Below, one piece after another: positions 1 through 10,894 of a stretch of 64,000 nt of DNA; the stretch's first letter is position 1; each line of letters begins with the position of its first letter. Under the pieces are notes generated by a model, which did no database searches, was not told where the DNA came from, and worked only from the letters and a program-made list of their open reading frames with translations. Source of the DNA: Neovahlkampfia damariscottae (Eukaryota; Heterolobosea; Selenaionea; Neovahlkampfiida; Neovahlkampfiidae); the NCBI GenBank assembly GCA_016618085.1, contig JABLTG010000012.1, positions 141,748 to 205,747 of the forward strand, read 5' to 3'. Made by a program: the position numbers and the translations under genes.

Positions 1-2
1 AT

Positions 3-1046
3 CCAGATTCCATTCAATTGATTGATTCATTTGATATTTTAGAAGATGAAAATATCTTCATGGAAATTGCAAAATTAAAAGGCACAAATATTAAACATGG
101 AAAGAAAAATATATTAAAGAATCGAGAAATTGTATTAGAAGCTGTAAAACAAAATTTCAAAGCTATTGCTTTTGTCAGTGAAGATTTGAAAGATGATTTT
201 GAAATTATTAAAATTTGTGTAAACCAAAATGGATTGACTTTAAGAAATGCTTCAAAAAGGTTACAAGATAATATCGAAATTGTATTGGATGCAGTGAGAA
301 ATTATAATAGCAGCTTGGAATTTGCAAGTCAACAATTAAAATCAAACGTAAACGTTGTAATGACTGCAGTTAAAGATTACTCAGGAACTCATGAAAGTAT
401 TTTACCATACGTTGATTCGAAATTTTATTTTGATGAAGAATTTGTCATGGAAGCAATCAAACATGATCCACTTTCACTTTTGTATATTGATGAAAAATTC
501 TCAAAATCAAGAGATATTGTGAAGATTGCTCTTTCCAGCTTTGGGGGAAATTTGAAATATTTGAACAAAAAATTCCAAAAAGATGAAGAATTGATTGTGA
601 TTGCTCTTCAGAATGGTGGAGATTTTCAATATGTATCTGAGAAATTGAAAAATGATCGAAATTTTTGTTTTAGAAATTTATATTTAAAATGTTTTCATTT
701 ATACAATGAAGAATTTAGAAAAGATGAAAAAATGATCTTGGAGGCTATTAAATATAATGCAATATCAATTCTGAACGTTTCAAATTTATTTGTAATAACG
801 GAAGAATTCTTAATTGAAGGAATCAAGAAAAATGGAAATTTGTACAATTATCTGGGTGAAGTTATGCAAAAATCAAAAGAAATTTGTATGTTGGCCTACA
901 AAAACGGTATGATTTTTCAGTTAAAGGGCAAACCAAAAGAGATTCGTGAATTACAAAATGATACTGAAATTATTTGGGTGAAGAAAAAATATTTCAAATT
1001 AATCAGAGAAGTGAGTACCTATAATTTATGTTTCAAATTTCATTGA
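3..1046 (+). CDS. DUF4116 repeat protein, 5'-partial
   Basis: The reading frame is open to the left edge, so the start lies outside the window. It is built of about 45-residue DUF4116 units with the recurring pattern 'D.EIVL.A...N...L..AS..L..D', for example 'NREIVLEAVKQN' and 'NIEIVLDAVRN'. I count roughly seven units. The family has no known biochemical role. It forms helical repeats and is expanded in protists and in some giant viruses. The last 12 codons follow a GTGAGT at 1011 that could be an intron donor, so the true C-terminus may differ. A second, decayed DUF4116 relic lies at 52.6 kb. Confidence 0.8.
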   Translation, partial: PDSIQLIDSFDILEDENIFMEIAKLKGTNIKHGKKNILKNREIVLEAVKQNFKAIAFVSEDLKDDFEIIKICVNQNGLTLRNASKRLQDNIEIVLDAVRNYNSSLEFASQQLKSNVNVVMTAVKDYSGTHESILPYVDSKFYFDEEFVMEAIKHDPLSLLYIDEKFSKSRDIVKIALSSFGGNLKYLNKKFQKDEELIVIALQNGGDFQYVSEKLKNDRNFCFRNLYLKCFHLYNEEFRKDEKMILEAIKYNAISILNVSNLFVITEEFLIEGIKKNGNLYNYLGEVMQKSKEICMLAYKNGMIFQLKGKPKEIRELQNDTEIIWVKKKYFKLIREVSTYNLCFKFH

Positions 1047-1169
1047 AACTTTTGATTTCCAAATTTGTCTTAATTTGGAAACTCAAGAAAATTTGTTCGA
1101 ATTTGGAAAGGAACTTTCCAAAAGCGTCTTCCAATAAGTCTAAATAACCAATAGAAAAGGCGTTTTGTT

Positions 1170-1174
1170 ATTGG
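1170..1174 (-). promoter_or_regulatory. Inverted CCAAT box of RGS gene 1
   Basis: ATTGG lies 27 nt before the start codon of the first RGS gene. A second, direct CCAAT is at 1148-1152. Confidence 0.5.
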
Positions 1175-1201
1175 CTGACTTTTCAAAACCTCTTCCAACT
1201 T

Positions 1202-3060
1202 ATGAACCAAACAAATAGCACTATTTCACAAGCTCTTGAACCAGCAGATTATATCATTGTTGGTAGTGAAGTTTTTACAATTTTGTATACATTCATGCTG
1301 ATTGTTTTATTTTTTATTTTCCGAAAACAAAAAGAACTCAAATATCGAGGAATTTTGCCATATATAACAGTTTTTGCATATTGGACGTTTTTGGTGAAAA
1401 TATTTTTCATCAATTTTTCACTGTTTAACGTGGCAAACAAAAACAGTTGGACTTTTAGGTTTGTTCCACTTTTTTTTATAATTTTTGTTTTAAAGGTTTT
1501 CATGTTGGTGGGGATTAATACCATTTACACCTGTGTTGATATTATTCATGATGGTTCAAATTTTAAGTATAGGTCAATATCTATTGAAAAAACGTTTGGA
1601 TTCACTTAAAGAAGTTACTTGGGGTTTATTTGATGATAGACACTCAAAAAGTTTGAAAATTATGGCAGAAAAGATGAATAAAGAAAGTTCCAAATCAGAT
1701 TCATTGACAACACCGAGAAAATGTAAATTTTTATTTTTCACATTAATTTTATTTCAAGCTCTTTTTTCGAAATCTAGAAGCAATTCTTCAAAAACTGTCT
1801 CAAATTCAAATTCAGATAAACAGTTAGACACGATGTCAGAAGACTCAAAATCAGATTCAAGTGACAAACAAATGACAAAATCCACTTCTGACAAGGTGAT
1901 TGAATTGAGAAATTTTGATGGTAAAAAAAAAAAAAACTGGTTCACATTTTCACAAGAAACCTCAGGAACAGTGGACGAAAAAAATAAACAATATTCAAAA
2001 AGTGTTGATTTTGATGAATCAGAAATGGTTTATGTTAGAAGTATGATCAAAAGAATCAAATTTGTCAAGTTTTTCACCACAGATATATTTAAATTTATTG
2101 TTTTGTTCTTGGTATTCGTTGTAAGAGTTTTCATTTCTTACTCATTTTTTTTGGCAGTTCTCAATTTTACTTCATGTCATTGTTCATGGAGGTATTGAAA
2201 TTTTCACTACAAACGCTTGTACATTTGAAAAATACATTGGTTCTGTTGCTGTTTCATCCACTGTTGCTCCACTCTTCATTTTTTTCGGATGGCTTTTAAC
2301 AACAGTTTTTATGATTCTTGATGTCATATTTTTTATCAAAGAAGAAGGTTGCAGTATCAAAAAGTTCTATTTTGAAGATGATCCTTATGGATTTAGAATA
2401 GAACAACTTGTTGGTTTTGTTGTATTGGCAGTCATGGTATTTCTGGTGACTTTTCAAATGATTGGCTTATACGCTGCAGTTTTCACTTTTGGCACAACAC
2501 AATCAGATCTCCCACAAGGAATTGTTATTTTCAGATCTATTGGTCTTTCTTTTATTCAAATTTTCACTGTTACAGCATTTTCAGCTGTTGGATTAGTTTT
2601 GGCAATTATTTCATGGATCAAAATGAAATTTTTTCAAAAAAAAGTTTATGACAGTGAATTTGATGCATTTGTCAGCACAAAATCAGGAAAAGATATTTTT
2701 AAAAAATATGCAAAGATTGAATGGAGTTTGGAAAATATTCTATTTTTTGAAGAAATTGGAAAATATGAAAAAATTCCAAGTAAAAAACATGCACAAAGAA
2801 GATCAAAAGAAATTGTTCAAAATTATATTATGACTGGATCTCCATTGGAAGTTAATTTATCACATGATGTTCGTAAAAATACAATGAAGAAAGTTGATAA
2901 TTTTGATGAATATAAAGAAGTATATCAATCAATTTTTAATGATGCTTTGAAAGAAACTAAAAGAAATATGAGGGACACATTTACCAGAATTTCTGTCACC
3001 AAAGATTATTTAATTTGGAAAGAGACATCAAAAGTATTGATTGACTCAACTGTAATGTAA
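1202..3060 (+). CDS. Seven-helix membrane protein with C-terminal RGS domain
   Basis: Three exons join in frame (introns 1459-1495 and 2121-2157, 37 nt each), giving 594 residues. There are seven hydrophobic helices: two in exon 1, a third at about residues 86-112, then a Ser/Asp/Lys-rich loop of about 150 residues, and four more before a C-terminal domain. That domain (about residues 480-585) has the RGS pattern: 'IEWSLENILFFEEI', 'EIVQNYI..GSP.EVNL' and 'F.RISVTKDY'. RGS domains speed GTP hydrolysis by G-alpha. A receptor-like seven-helix protein fused to RGS resembles plant AtRGS1 and many protist proteins. A tandem copy follows directly. A possible partner, a G-alpha-kinase fusion, is at 39-41 kb. 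The A-run near 1925 is a place where an indel could hide. Confidence 0.8.
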
Positions 3061-3366
3061 ATGTTTGTACAAAAACCAAGTTTCAAATAAAATTTTTAGA
3101 ATAATCAACTTTTCATAATCAACCTTGATCTTCTAACAATCATGTGCACCACAGACCTTTGAATGAAATAGGAGGTATGTGGAGGAATAATGGTGGAGGT
3201 GTGGAAGGAGGTAAAATCCGGATCACCAACATTTTGTACCCACTTTCAAATAGGAAACTCTACCAATCACTTTTGGTCATTTCTTTGTATTTTTTTGGAC
3301 AAACTTCGTTACAAAAGGAGAATTTTCTTTCTTTAATGGTCCATTGGTTAATTTTTTCAAAAACGA
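3061..3366 (+). other. Spacer between the RGS tandem copies
   Basis: It contains the 3' flank of copy 1, which is alike to the flank after copy 2, and the CCAAT-box region of copy 2. A 79-codon frame inside it is G-rich, has no family likeness and is not called. Confidence 0.5.
3343..3347 (-). promoter_or_regulatory. Inverted CCAAT box of RGS gene 2
   Basis: ATTGG in 'tccattggtt', 19 nt before the first start codon of the second RGS copy. Confidence 0.5.
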
Positions 3367-5049
3367 ATGATGAACCAAACTAATACGACACAACCGATAA
3401 CTCTTGAAGCTTCAGATTATATACTGATTGGAAGTCAAACTTTTATCGTTTTCTACACCATTGTTTTGATGTTTTTATTTTTCATCTTCAGAAAACAAAG
3501 AGAATTAAAATACAGAGGAATATTACCATACATCACCGTATTTACATACTGGACATTATTGATAAAGTTATTTTTTATCAATTTTTCTCCGTTCGTTGTC
3601 TTGAACAAAAAAGGTTGGACACACAAGTAATACACAATGACTTTTTCTAATTTTTCAAGTTTTTCATGTTGGTGGGGTTTAATACCGTTTACACCTGTGT
3701 TGATATTATTCATTATGGTTCAAATTTTAAGTATAGGTCAATATCTATTGAAAAAACGTTTGGATTCACTTAAAGAAGTTACTTGGGGTTTATTTGATGA
3801 TAGACATTCAAAAAGTTTGAAAATTGTGGCAGAAAGGTTGAATAAAACCACACCTACTTCTGTCAATGATTTGAAAAGATCCAGTTTCAAATGTAAATTA
3901 AAGATAACTAATTTCATTAGCTCTATTTTCAAAATCAAACTCTGTTAATAATGAGTCATCTCAAAACTCTCCAAAGAGTACTCCAAAGCAAAATTCCGAT
4001 AAAGATTTAGATTCATTGTCAGATGGTGGCAAATCAGACACTAGTGAATCTGCAATGATAAAATCAGACATGGTTATTGAATTAAGAAATTTTGATGGTA
4101 AAGAAAAATTACTTGACTAAATACGAATAGAGAGTTCAGCAACTAAAATTGAAGAGAATAATAAACAACACTCTTTAAAGAGTGTCGATTTTGATGATTC
4201 AGAACTGATTTATGTTAGAAAAATGATCAAAAGAATCAAATTTTTGAGATTTTTCACAACTGATATTTTCAAATTCGTCATGTTGTTCATTGTATTCGTT
4301 GTAAGGACATTTATGATATTTTGACAATTTTCAGGTTTCACTTTTGTCTCATCTCATTGTTCATGGAGGTATTGAAATTTTCACTACAAACGCTTGTACA
4401 TTTGAAAAATATCCTGTCTCTACTGCTATTTCTGCCAGTGTAGCCCCAGTTTTCATTTTTTTCGGATGGCTTTTAACAACAGTTTTTATGATTCTTGATG
4501 TCATATTTTTTATCAAAGAAGAAGGTTGCAGTATCAAAAATTTCTATTTTGAAGATGATCCTTATGGATTTAGAATAGAACAACTTGTTGGTTTTGTTGT
4601 ATTAGGTGCTATGTTGGGAATCGTAACGCTTCAAGCAACATTGATGTCAGTCACAGTCATTTCAGGAAGTCAAAGAGAAGAAACATTTGCATTTTCCATT
4701 TTCAGATCAATTTTAGTTGGATTTGTTCAAATATTCATAGTCACTGCATTTTCAGCAGTTGGACTAATACTTTCTATCATTTCATGGATCAAAATGAAAT
4801 TTTTTCAAAAAAAAGTTTATGACAGTGAATTTGATGCATTTGTCAGCACAAAATCAGGAAAAGATATTTTTAAAAAATATGCAAAGATTGAATGGAGTTT
4901 GGAAAATATTCTATTTTTTGAAGAAATTGGAAAATATGAAAAAATTCCAAGTAAAAAACATGCACAAAGAAGATCAAAAGAAATTGTTCAAAATTATATT
5001 ATGACTGGATCTCCATTGGAAGTTAATTTATCACATGATGTTCGTAAAA

Positions 5050-5405
5050 ATACAATGAAGAAAGTTGATAATTTTGATGAATATAAAGAAGTATATCAAT
5101 CAATTTTTAATGATGCTTTGAAAGAAACTAAAAGAAATATGAGGGACACATTTACCAGAATTTCTGTCACCAAAGAATNNNNNNNNNNNNNNNNNNNNNN
5201 NNNNNNNNNNNNNNNNNNNNNNNNNNNNNNNNNNNNNNNNNNNNNNNNNNNNNNNNNNNNNNNNNNNNNNNNNNNNATACAATGAAGAAAGTTGATAATT
5301 TTGATGAATATAAAGAAGTATATCAATCAATTTTTAATGATGCTTTGAAAGAAACTAAAAGAAATATGAGGGACACATTTACCAGAATTTCTGTCACCAA
5401 AGAAT
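5050..5405 (+). repeat. 129 bp exact direct repeat flanking the assembly gap
   Basis: Bases 5050-5178 and 5277-5405 are identical and sit on either side of the N run. Joining one copy to the other keeps the RGS reading frame, so this is most simply an unmerged contig overlap. Confidence 0.85.
5179..5276. other. Assembly gap, 98 N
   Basis: A run of 98 undetermined bases inside the RGS domain of gene copy 2. Identical sequence on both sides implies that little or nothing is really missing. Confidence 0.95.
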
Positions 5406-5545
5406 ATCAAAATTGGAAAAAGACATCAACAGTATTGATTGACTCAACTGTAATGTAAATGTTTGTACAAAAATGATGTTTCAAATAAAATTTTTAGAAT
5501 AATCAGATATAGATTGGAAGACTCCAAAATCATGAAAGGAGGTCG

Positions 5546-6011
5546 ATGATTAGGAGTTTTTTGAAAGTATTTCCAACAGAAAAGAATCATGGCTGTGTTG
5601 AGTCTTTGACAGCAGATGCAAAAGTCACCATAACAATAAAAAAAGCAGATTTCCAACAGAGTATTTTTCCTTGTTGCATAAAAATTTCAAATTCTAATGA
5701 AGATTTATTGATATCCTCAAATTCATATACTTTAATCTGGAATCAAAAACTTTCTCTGTGAGCAAAATTTTTTCTTTTGACATTTCAGTGTTGTGAATGG
5801 GACTAAAGACCAACAGGTGTTAAAGTTCACAGTTTGGCAAAATTCAAAGTTTATAGGTGATGGAATATATTATTATGACTATAATTTTGAATCTGTTGTT
5901 GGGAAGCAAATTATGATTCATGATACAATTTCAAAGAAGACAATTGGGACTTTATCAATAGAAATCATGTCTGAAGATTTAAAACTAAAATATATTTTAG
6001 TTTCATATTAG
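5546..6011 (+). CDS. Small C2-like domain protein
   Basis: Two exons (intron 5758-5788, 31 nt) give 144 residues. The order of motifs fits a C2 beta-sandwich: 'KVTITIKKAD' at the first strand, then 'TLIWNQKLSL' like the N-P-x-W-N step, then 'VLKFTVWQN' and 'IGDGIYYYD' before the last strands. The acidic calcium-binding loops are poor, so calcium-dependent membrane binding is doubtful. No targeting signal is seen. The gene lies next to decayed LamG-like pieces. Confidence 0.55.
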
Positions 6012-6309
6012 ACAGTTTGTTTCATTAACATTCAAAATTTTTTGAAATGACTTGCAAAATGGGTTAATCAAAAATAAGATGAATGAAATGCAAGATTTAC
6101 AACTTAACAAAGAAATATTCGAAAAAATTAATGAATAAGGTGTTGTTATATCAGAAAATCAATAGATTGGTTTGAAGATTTCAAAAAATGATCAAATCTT
6201 GTCAATCAATTCCATCGATTTCAGATCACATTATCAGTTTTTGTTTCAGAAAATGACTTAAAAGAAGATTCTATAACACTTTCATTGGGGAATCAAACAT
6301 TTATACAAA

Positions 6310-6618
6310 TAGGGGTCTCTCTTTTTTCTTTTCATTTGCTCTCATCAAATGATAAAATTGAAAAGTTCACAAGATCAGTTTTCATTGAAAAATTATTTTC
6401 AAGTGAACAAATGGAATGAAAGAAATATAGTATTTAACGCATCTCAAAATAAATTAGAACAATTTGTCAATGGAAAGAACATCCCGGTGGATAGAATTGT
6501 TGACTTCAAAGTGTTTGAGAATTTGATCTCTATTTTGCAATTGGGAAACCTCTTCAATTGAAATATGATGGAAATATTTTCGAGGGACATATTTCAAATG
6601 TCCATTGCTCAAATTAAA
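6310..6618 (+). pseudogene. Decayed LamG/concanavalin-like domain, copy 1
   Basis: Fragments in different frames together read as a laminin-G or jelly-roll lectin-like domain: 'KWNERNIVFNASQNK' and 'FVNGKNI' in one frame, then 'LKYDGNIFEGHISN' in another. The frame changes near 6340 and 6540. The stretch 6012-6309 before it holds nothing I can support. The frameshifts and the absence of an intact start suggest a relic. Confidence 0.45.
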
Positions 6619-6639
6619 TTTTGGTTTTTTTTGACGTTG

Positions 6640-7696
6640 GAGAATTTTTTTGTCCAATCACAATGAAAATTTTTTTTGTTCTCCTGATAATGAAGATACT
6701 GGGGGTCCTGACATATTCAAAGAATTAGATGAACATAAACAAAGATCATCACTGTTATTGAGTGATACGACTATCTTCAAGAGATTTAAATTGAAAATAG
6801 AAAAAATAATAATTTTTGAAAGAACAATAAGAAAAAAAAGTTAAATTTTCTGTTGAAAATCAAGAAACTGAATACATAGTAAAATTAGAAAGAGAATTTG
6901 ACAATTTGAATTGTTAGACAAAAATTATATTTTTTTTAACATTGACAGGTATCCAAATTTTGGAGAATAATTATTTATTTGTTGATGACATTAAGATTGA
7001 GATTGAAAATTTAAATGGAAAGAAAGAAATTATAATTGAAAATCAATTTAAATTTAGAGATTTGTTTTGTCAAAGAAAAAGTTTTTTCTTTTGAAAAATC
7101 AGCTGAAAATTTTTCTTTCAAAGATCATTCTTCAAATGAATTTCATTTGATTTTTAAAAATTTAGAAGAAAAATCATCTGTAGAAAGTATCAAAGAATAT
7201 GAAAATTCCAGTGGTGTGCTATTTACTGGTTATGATTTCATTGAATGCTTGAATCATGATCTTTTTGTTTCAACATATGAAATATCTTTCTTGTTTAAAT
7301 TTAAATTATCTGATGAATTGAAAGATTTACCACTGTGGACAACTAATGAAAAGGAAGTTATAATATCAACATTTTATTGTTCCATCATCCAAAAAAATAA
7401 TGTTGAAATTTCCACAAAAGATGAAACAAATAAGGATGACTTTCTTTTTCAATTGAATCAAGTTTACAAAAAAAATGATTGGAATACAAAAATTGTAACA
7501 TACTCAAGCTCAACATTAAAAGAGTATTATAATGGAATTTTATTTGAAAATTGATAATTCTCGACCTATCAAAGACACCATAAACGTAAGATAAAAAAAT
7601 TCATTTTTGACTAAAAAGTTTTGTATAGGTGCTTTGAATGATGTAGATTTCAGTGGATTTTGTGGATTAATTTCAAATATTCAAATTTTCAATTAG
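6640..7696 (+). pseudogene. Decayed LamG-like gene, copy 2
   Basis: The longest open piece (7036-7554) ends in 'KNDWNTKIVTYSS' and 'YYNGILFE', parallel to copy 1. A downstream piece, 'DFSGFCGLISNIQIFN', is the usual last strand of such domains. Stops (TGA-TAA at 7552) and frame changes near 7040 interrupt the gene. An intron-like segment at about 7595-7629 precedes the last piece. Probably a duplicated, decaying carbohydrate- or protein-binding gene. Confidence 0.4.
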
Positions 7697-7748
7697 GTCT
7701 TGAAAGAAGAAATTCAAAAAATCTAATTAAAATCTTTTCGAGGAAAGT

Positions 7749-9477
7749 TTATTGAATATTCAATTCTTTAATTAAATTTGAATATCTTTTTCTGACAAAT
7801 TCTTTCATACCTTCCATCATATTGAACCAAGTCATTTCAGTTTTCAAAAATGGATTGGTATGATGTGCAGTCAGATAATCAATATACAATCTATTCATAT
7901 ATTCTTTACGTATTTCTTGAAATAAAAATGATTGAAGTTGACTGATTCTTTCAATAAGTTTGCTGTTTGGGTTGAAAATTCTCTTGATTACCAAAATCAA
8001 TTTCTCACGATAGATCTTCATGAAAAGAGGTGATTTTAATATTCTACCTGTTAGTACAACAAATTTTTCTTTATCATTGCTAAATGAATAGAATGACCAA
8101 TCTAATGCAGTTGTATCTGCCCAATCTTTGAATTTAGAATTTCTCATTTTTTTCCTCTGGAAACTCCAAGTAGTATCATAAGGAATAAATTCGAATTTAC
8201 CAGTTTCAGGGTTTTTATAGATATAATAATTATGATATCCAAAGGAATATGAATCTGTTGTGCATGTGCAAGCTTCAATTGCCAAATAAGTCAAGAATCT
8301 TTCTACATCCAATACTTTTGTGATTTCAGATTCAAAATTTCTTGAAGAGTTGATTTTTTTGATTAAATCTAACAAATCTAAATAGTTTGTTGAATTTACT
8401 GATATTTGATCATACACTGGGACACGAAATCCCATTCTTTCGGCGGTTAAATCTTTATAGATTTGTGGATCATCTCCTTTGTAAGCTAAACTTGCTGAGA
8501 CCATTCTTCCTTGGTATAAGCTTCCATAATCCTCATTATATCTTGCACTGATAAAATCTTGATCAACTTCTTCACCAATCCAATACAATGAAAATTTGAC
8601 ATCTTTGATGTACAACATTGCAAAAGTGCTTCTTTGACTTGGAATTTTGAATGATCTATGCATGTCAAATGGTATCACATATCTTGTACCAAACCCATTT
8701 TCACCGGAATTTTTTAAAGAAACTTTTTTAATCCCAAAGAAATCGTTATTTGCAAAATTCATTTTGAAATTCTTCACCAACAAAAATCTACCAGAATTTC
8801 CTTTTATTCTGATTTTACTATTGTCCATTTTTATTATTTTATTACCATTACTGAATGTTAAATTCATTGGAACCCATTTATTGGTGAAAGCACGAGTTGG
8901 ATTTATCATTCGTAAGTAATGAGAATTCTTCATTTGAACTCTAAAAATTGAAATTGAAGAAAGGTTAAATAAAGGATGATTATCTTTGTATATTTCATTT
9001 TTTGAGTAGTATTCTCTGTTATCTTGTCTATTTTCTCCATATGGCAGTGTTGAAAAATTTGGTATTTTTGTACTGCAATCAGAGCCTGTGTATCCATGAT
9101 TGCATCGACAGAAATGTTCATTATTAGATATTTTGCAAAAACTTTTTCCAGGACATGTATTTTCTGGACATTTTACAGAACCACAGTCCTTTCCTTTCCA
9201 CCCTTCACAACAAACACATTTATCAAAACAAACACCATTTCCAAGTTCTGTGAAACAATTATTTGGACATTTACATGAATAAGGATACATCATCGTGATA
9301 TTACATTTCCAATAACAATGAACTTGTTCTTGTTGTATCATAATTTTTTTTTTGGTTTGAACAAAAAACTAGGCTGAGTTTACCAGGTATCTTGTCGCAT
9401 TCATCCACACATGATTGTGATTTTGAAACACCATAAAATAGAATAAAAAGCAGAAACAAAAGACTCACACTCTTCAT
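7749..9477 (-). CDS. Secreted EGF-CotH family protein
   Basis: Two exons (intron 9329-9383, 55 nt) give 557 residues. Exon 1 encodes a clear signal peptide (MKSVSLLFLLFILFYG) followed by cysteines. Residues of about 40-115 form two or more EGF-like modules with closely spaced Cys. The rest matches the CotH family: 'IRIKGNSGRFLLVKNFKMNF', 'MGFRVPVYDQ' and near the end 'FIPYDTTWSF'. CotH proteins are secreted or spore-coat protein kinases in bacteria and surface invasins in Mucorales. In protists they are usually unstudied. Extracellular kinase or adhesion activity is inferred. The start is fixed by the signal peptide and by an ATTGG 32 nt upstream. Confidence 0.8.
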
Positions 9478-9509
9478 CTATATTTGGTGAAAAATAGTGG
9501 ATTCTTTTG

Positions 9510-9514
9510 ATTGG
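9510..9514 (-). promoter_or_regulatory. CCAAT box of the EGF-CotH gene
   Basis: Reads CCAATC on the gene strand, 32 nt before the signal-peptide start codon. Confidence 0.5.
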
Positions 9515-9550
9515 TTAAATTCTTAAATTGACTGAAAATTTATTCATTGT

Positions 9551-10400
9551 TCATATTTTTTCTTTTTTTTTGAATTCCACACCAACACCTGAATAAACAA
9601 TAAGTGATTTTGTTGAAAATCCACCAAATCCACTGTTTTCATTTTTTCTATTTTCCACTAATTGAATTCTTTTGTTTACCAATTTTCCACTTTTATTTGC
9701 GAGTCCAAATGGATCAATAACAGCACTGATATAACTCACCTGTTTCAAGATTTGATACTGTCCCTTTCAAAGTTGTTCCTTCTAAAGATATTGATATTGG
9801 AACAAGTTTTAATTCAAGATTACCAGACTCTTTCAATATTGAATAAATGATGTGATCATTTCTTTGCAAATATGATGCATTTATTGGGTTTGGATTTAAA
9901 AACAGATGGAATGAAAATTAATAATGTTCCTAATTCATCATTAGATTTAAATTTAAAGTCATTTCCTTCTTGTAGTAAAATCAACGAATCCAATTTTCCT
10001 TCAATTTCTTCCACATTTTGAAAATAAATTTTTCTCATTTCATTCATAATTGAAGATACTTTTGAACTTGAAATATCAAATTTTTTTGACAATAATTTAA
10101 CTTTATCAATTGGTGCTATGGTTTTCTATTTTCGTGTGTGTAAAAATCTTTTACATTTGATTGAGGAATTAAACCAAAACCATGATGGAATTTTGTTTGT
10201 TTATCAATGTAGTCTTGAACTTTTTTCATAGTCAAAATAAATATCTTCAGCTTCACATTGTTCACATATAGTATTTATTCCTTTTACTCCTCCAAATAGT
10301 CCTCCTCCTCAATCACCTGCCAAAGTAAAGGAAAAGTCCTGACATTGGTTTTGCAAGAGATATTTCTTTTTCTATATCAAAAGTGGAACGAGGTTGAGGT
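9551..10400 (-). pseudogene. Decayed gene of unknown family
   Basis: Several frames on this strand join into one plausible protein: 'GGGLFGGVKGINTICEQCEA', then 'VQDYIDKQTKFHHGFGLI', then 'LLSKKFDISSSKVSSI' and an 'ISAVIDPFGLANKSGKL' tail. It is interrupted by an in-frame TGA near 10308, a one-base change in an A-run near 10228, another near 10123, and a stop at 9856. I do not recognise the family. Decay is likelier than introns because the breaks lack GT-AG pairs. Confidence 0.35.
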
Positions 10401-10605
10401 ATTCCATTGAAAGTTACAAGTAAAAAAAAAAAAAAGAGTTAAACAAAAGGTGCCGAGGTCTGATAGATTTAAAAAGTGTAAAATATCACCCATAAGAAAT
10501 CGTTTAAGGGTGGTAAAATATGTAAAAAGAGAACTAAATGATGAACTATTTCTCAAATGCAATCTTGATGTTATGTTAGAAAATCAAATTTAGAAATTCT
10601 AATTT

Positions 10606-10610
10606 CCAAT
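10606..10610 (+). promoter_or_regulatory. CCAAT box before a small frame
   Basis: CCAAT 15 nt before an ATG. This is the main reason to keep the small frame that follows. Confidence 0.35.
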
Positions 10611-10625
10611 GCTCATTATAAAACA

Positions 10626-10832
10626 ATGATCAACTTTGCAAGAAAAATTCCACTTGAGGAATTAATCCTATACAAGAAAAATGAATTTCAACAGATATTT
10701 AAAAATGAAAAACTTGAAGTTGTAATGGAATTTTCCGTTCAATTGATACCAATGATTGAAAAAGAAATGATTGTTTTTTATGATTTTAGAGGAAAATTTT
10801 TTGATTTAACACCTGTGTGTTTCAAATTTTAA
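10626..10832 (+). CDS. Small hypothetical protein (68 aa)
   Basis: A 68-codon frame starting 15 nt after a CCAAT box. It is mixed helical and strand in character ('LEELILYKKNEFQQIF', 'MIVFYDFRGKFF') with no recognisable domain. It stops 20 nt before the CCAAT box of the next gene. It could be a relic of a longer gene. Confidence 0.35.
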   Translation: MINFARKIPLEELILYKKNEFQQIFKNEKLEVVMEFSVQLIPMIEKEMIVFYDFRGKFFDLTPVCFKF

Positions 10833-10854
10833 AAAAAAATCGGATTATTTTTTG

Positions 10855-10859
10855 ATTGG
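10855..10859 (-). promoter_or_regulatory. Inverted CCAAT box of the hydrolase gene
   Basis: ATTGG 35 nt before the ATG at 10895. It supports that start over the in-frame TTG upstream. Confidence 0.5.
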
Positions 10860-10894
10860 TCAAGGAATCAAAAAAAGTTCCGACAACACATCTG

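Larger units (their letters stand above)
3367..5458 (+). pseudogene. Second seven-helix RGS gene, broken tandem copy
   Basis: It has the same exon plan as its upstream neighbour (introns 3627-3659 and 4301-4334) and the same protein layout. Two lesions interrupt exon 2: a one-base frameshift near 3940, where the frame runs into TAA at 3946, and an in-frame TAA at 4117-4119 in the Ser-rich loop. Exon 3 is open up to an N gap and resumes after it in the correct frame to the stop, once a duplicated 129 bp block is removed. The RGS-coding segment is base-for-base identical to copy 1 over about 397 nt, while the helices around it differ. That pattern suggests gene conversion. If the frameshift is a sequencing error, the gene could still be nearly intact, but the TAA would remain. 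Confidence 0.7.

Noticed and set aside
3144-3383. 79-codon frame between the RGS genes
   Set aside because: Low-complexity Gly-rich start, no family likeness, and it overlaps the promoter and start of RGS copy 2.
10377-10562. 61-codon minus-strand frame
   Set aside because: Low complexity, contains a poly-Phe stretch from a T-run, and has no start context.
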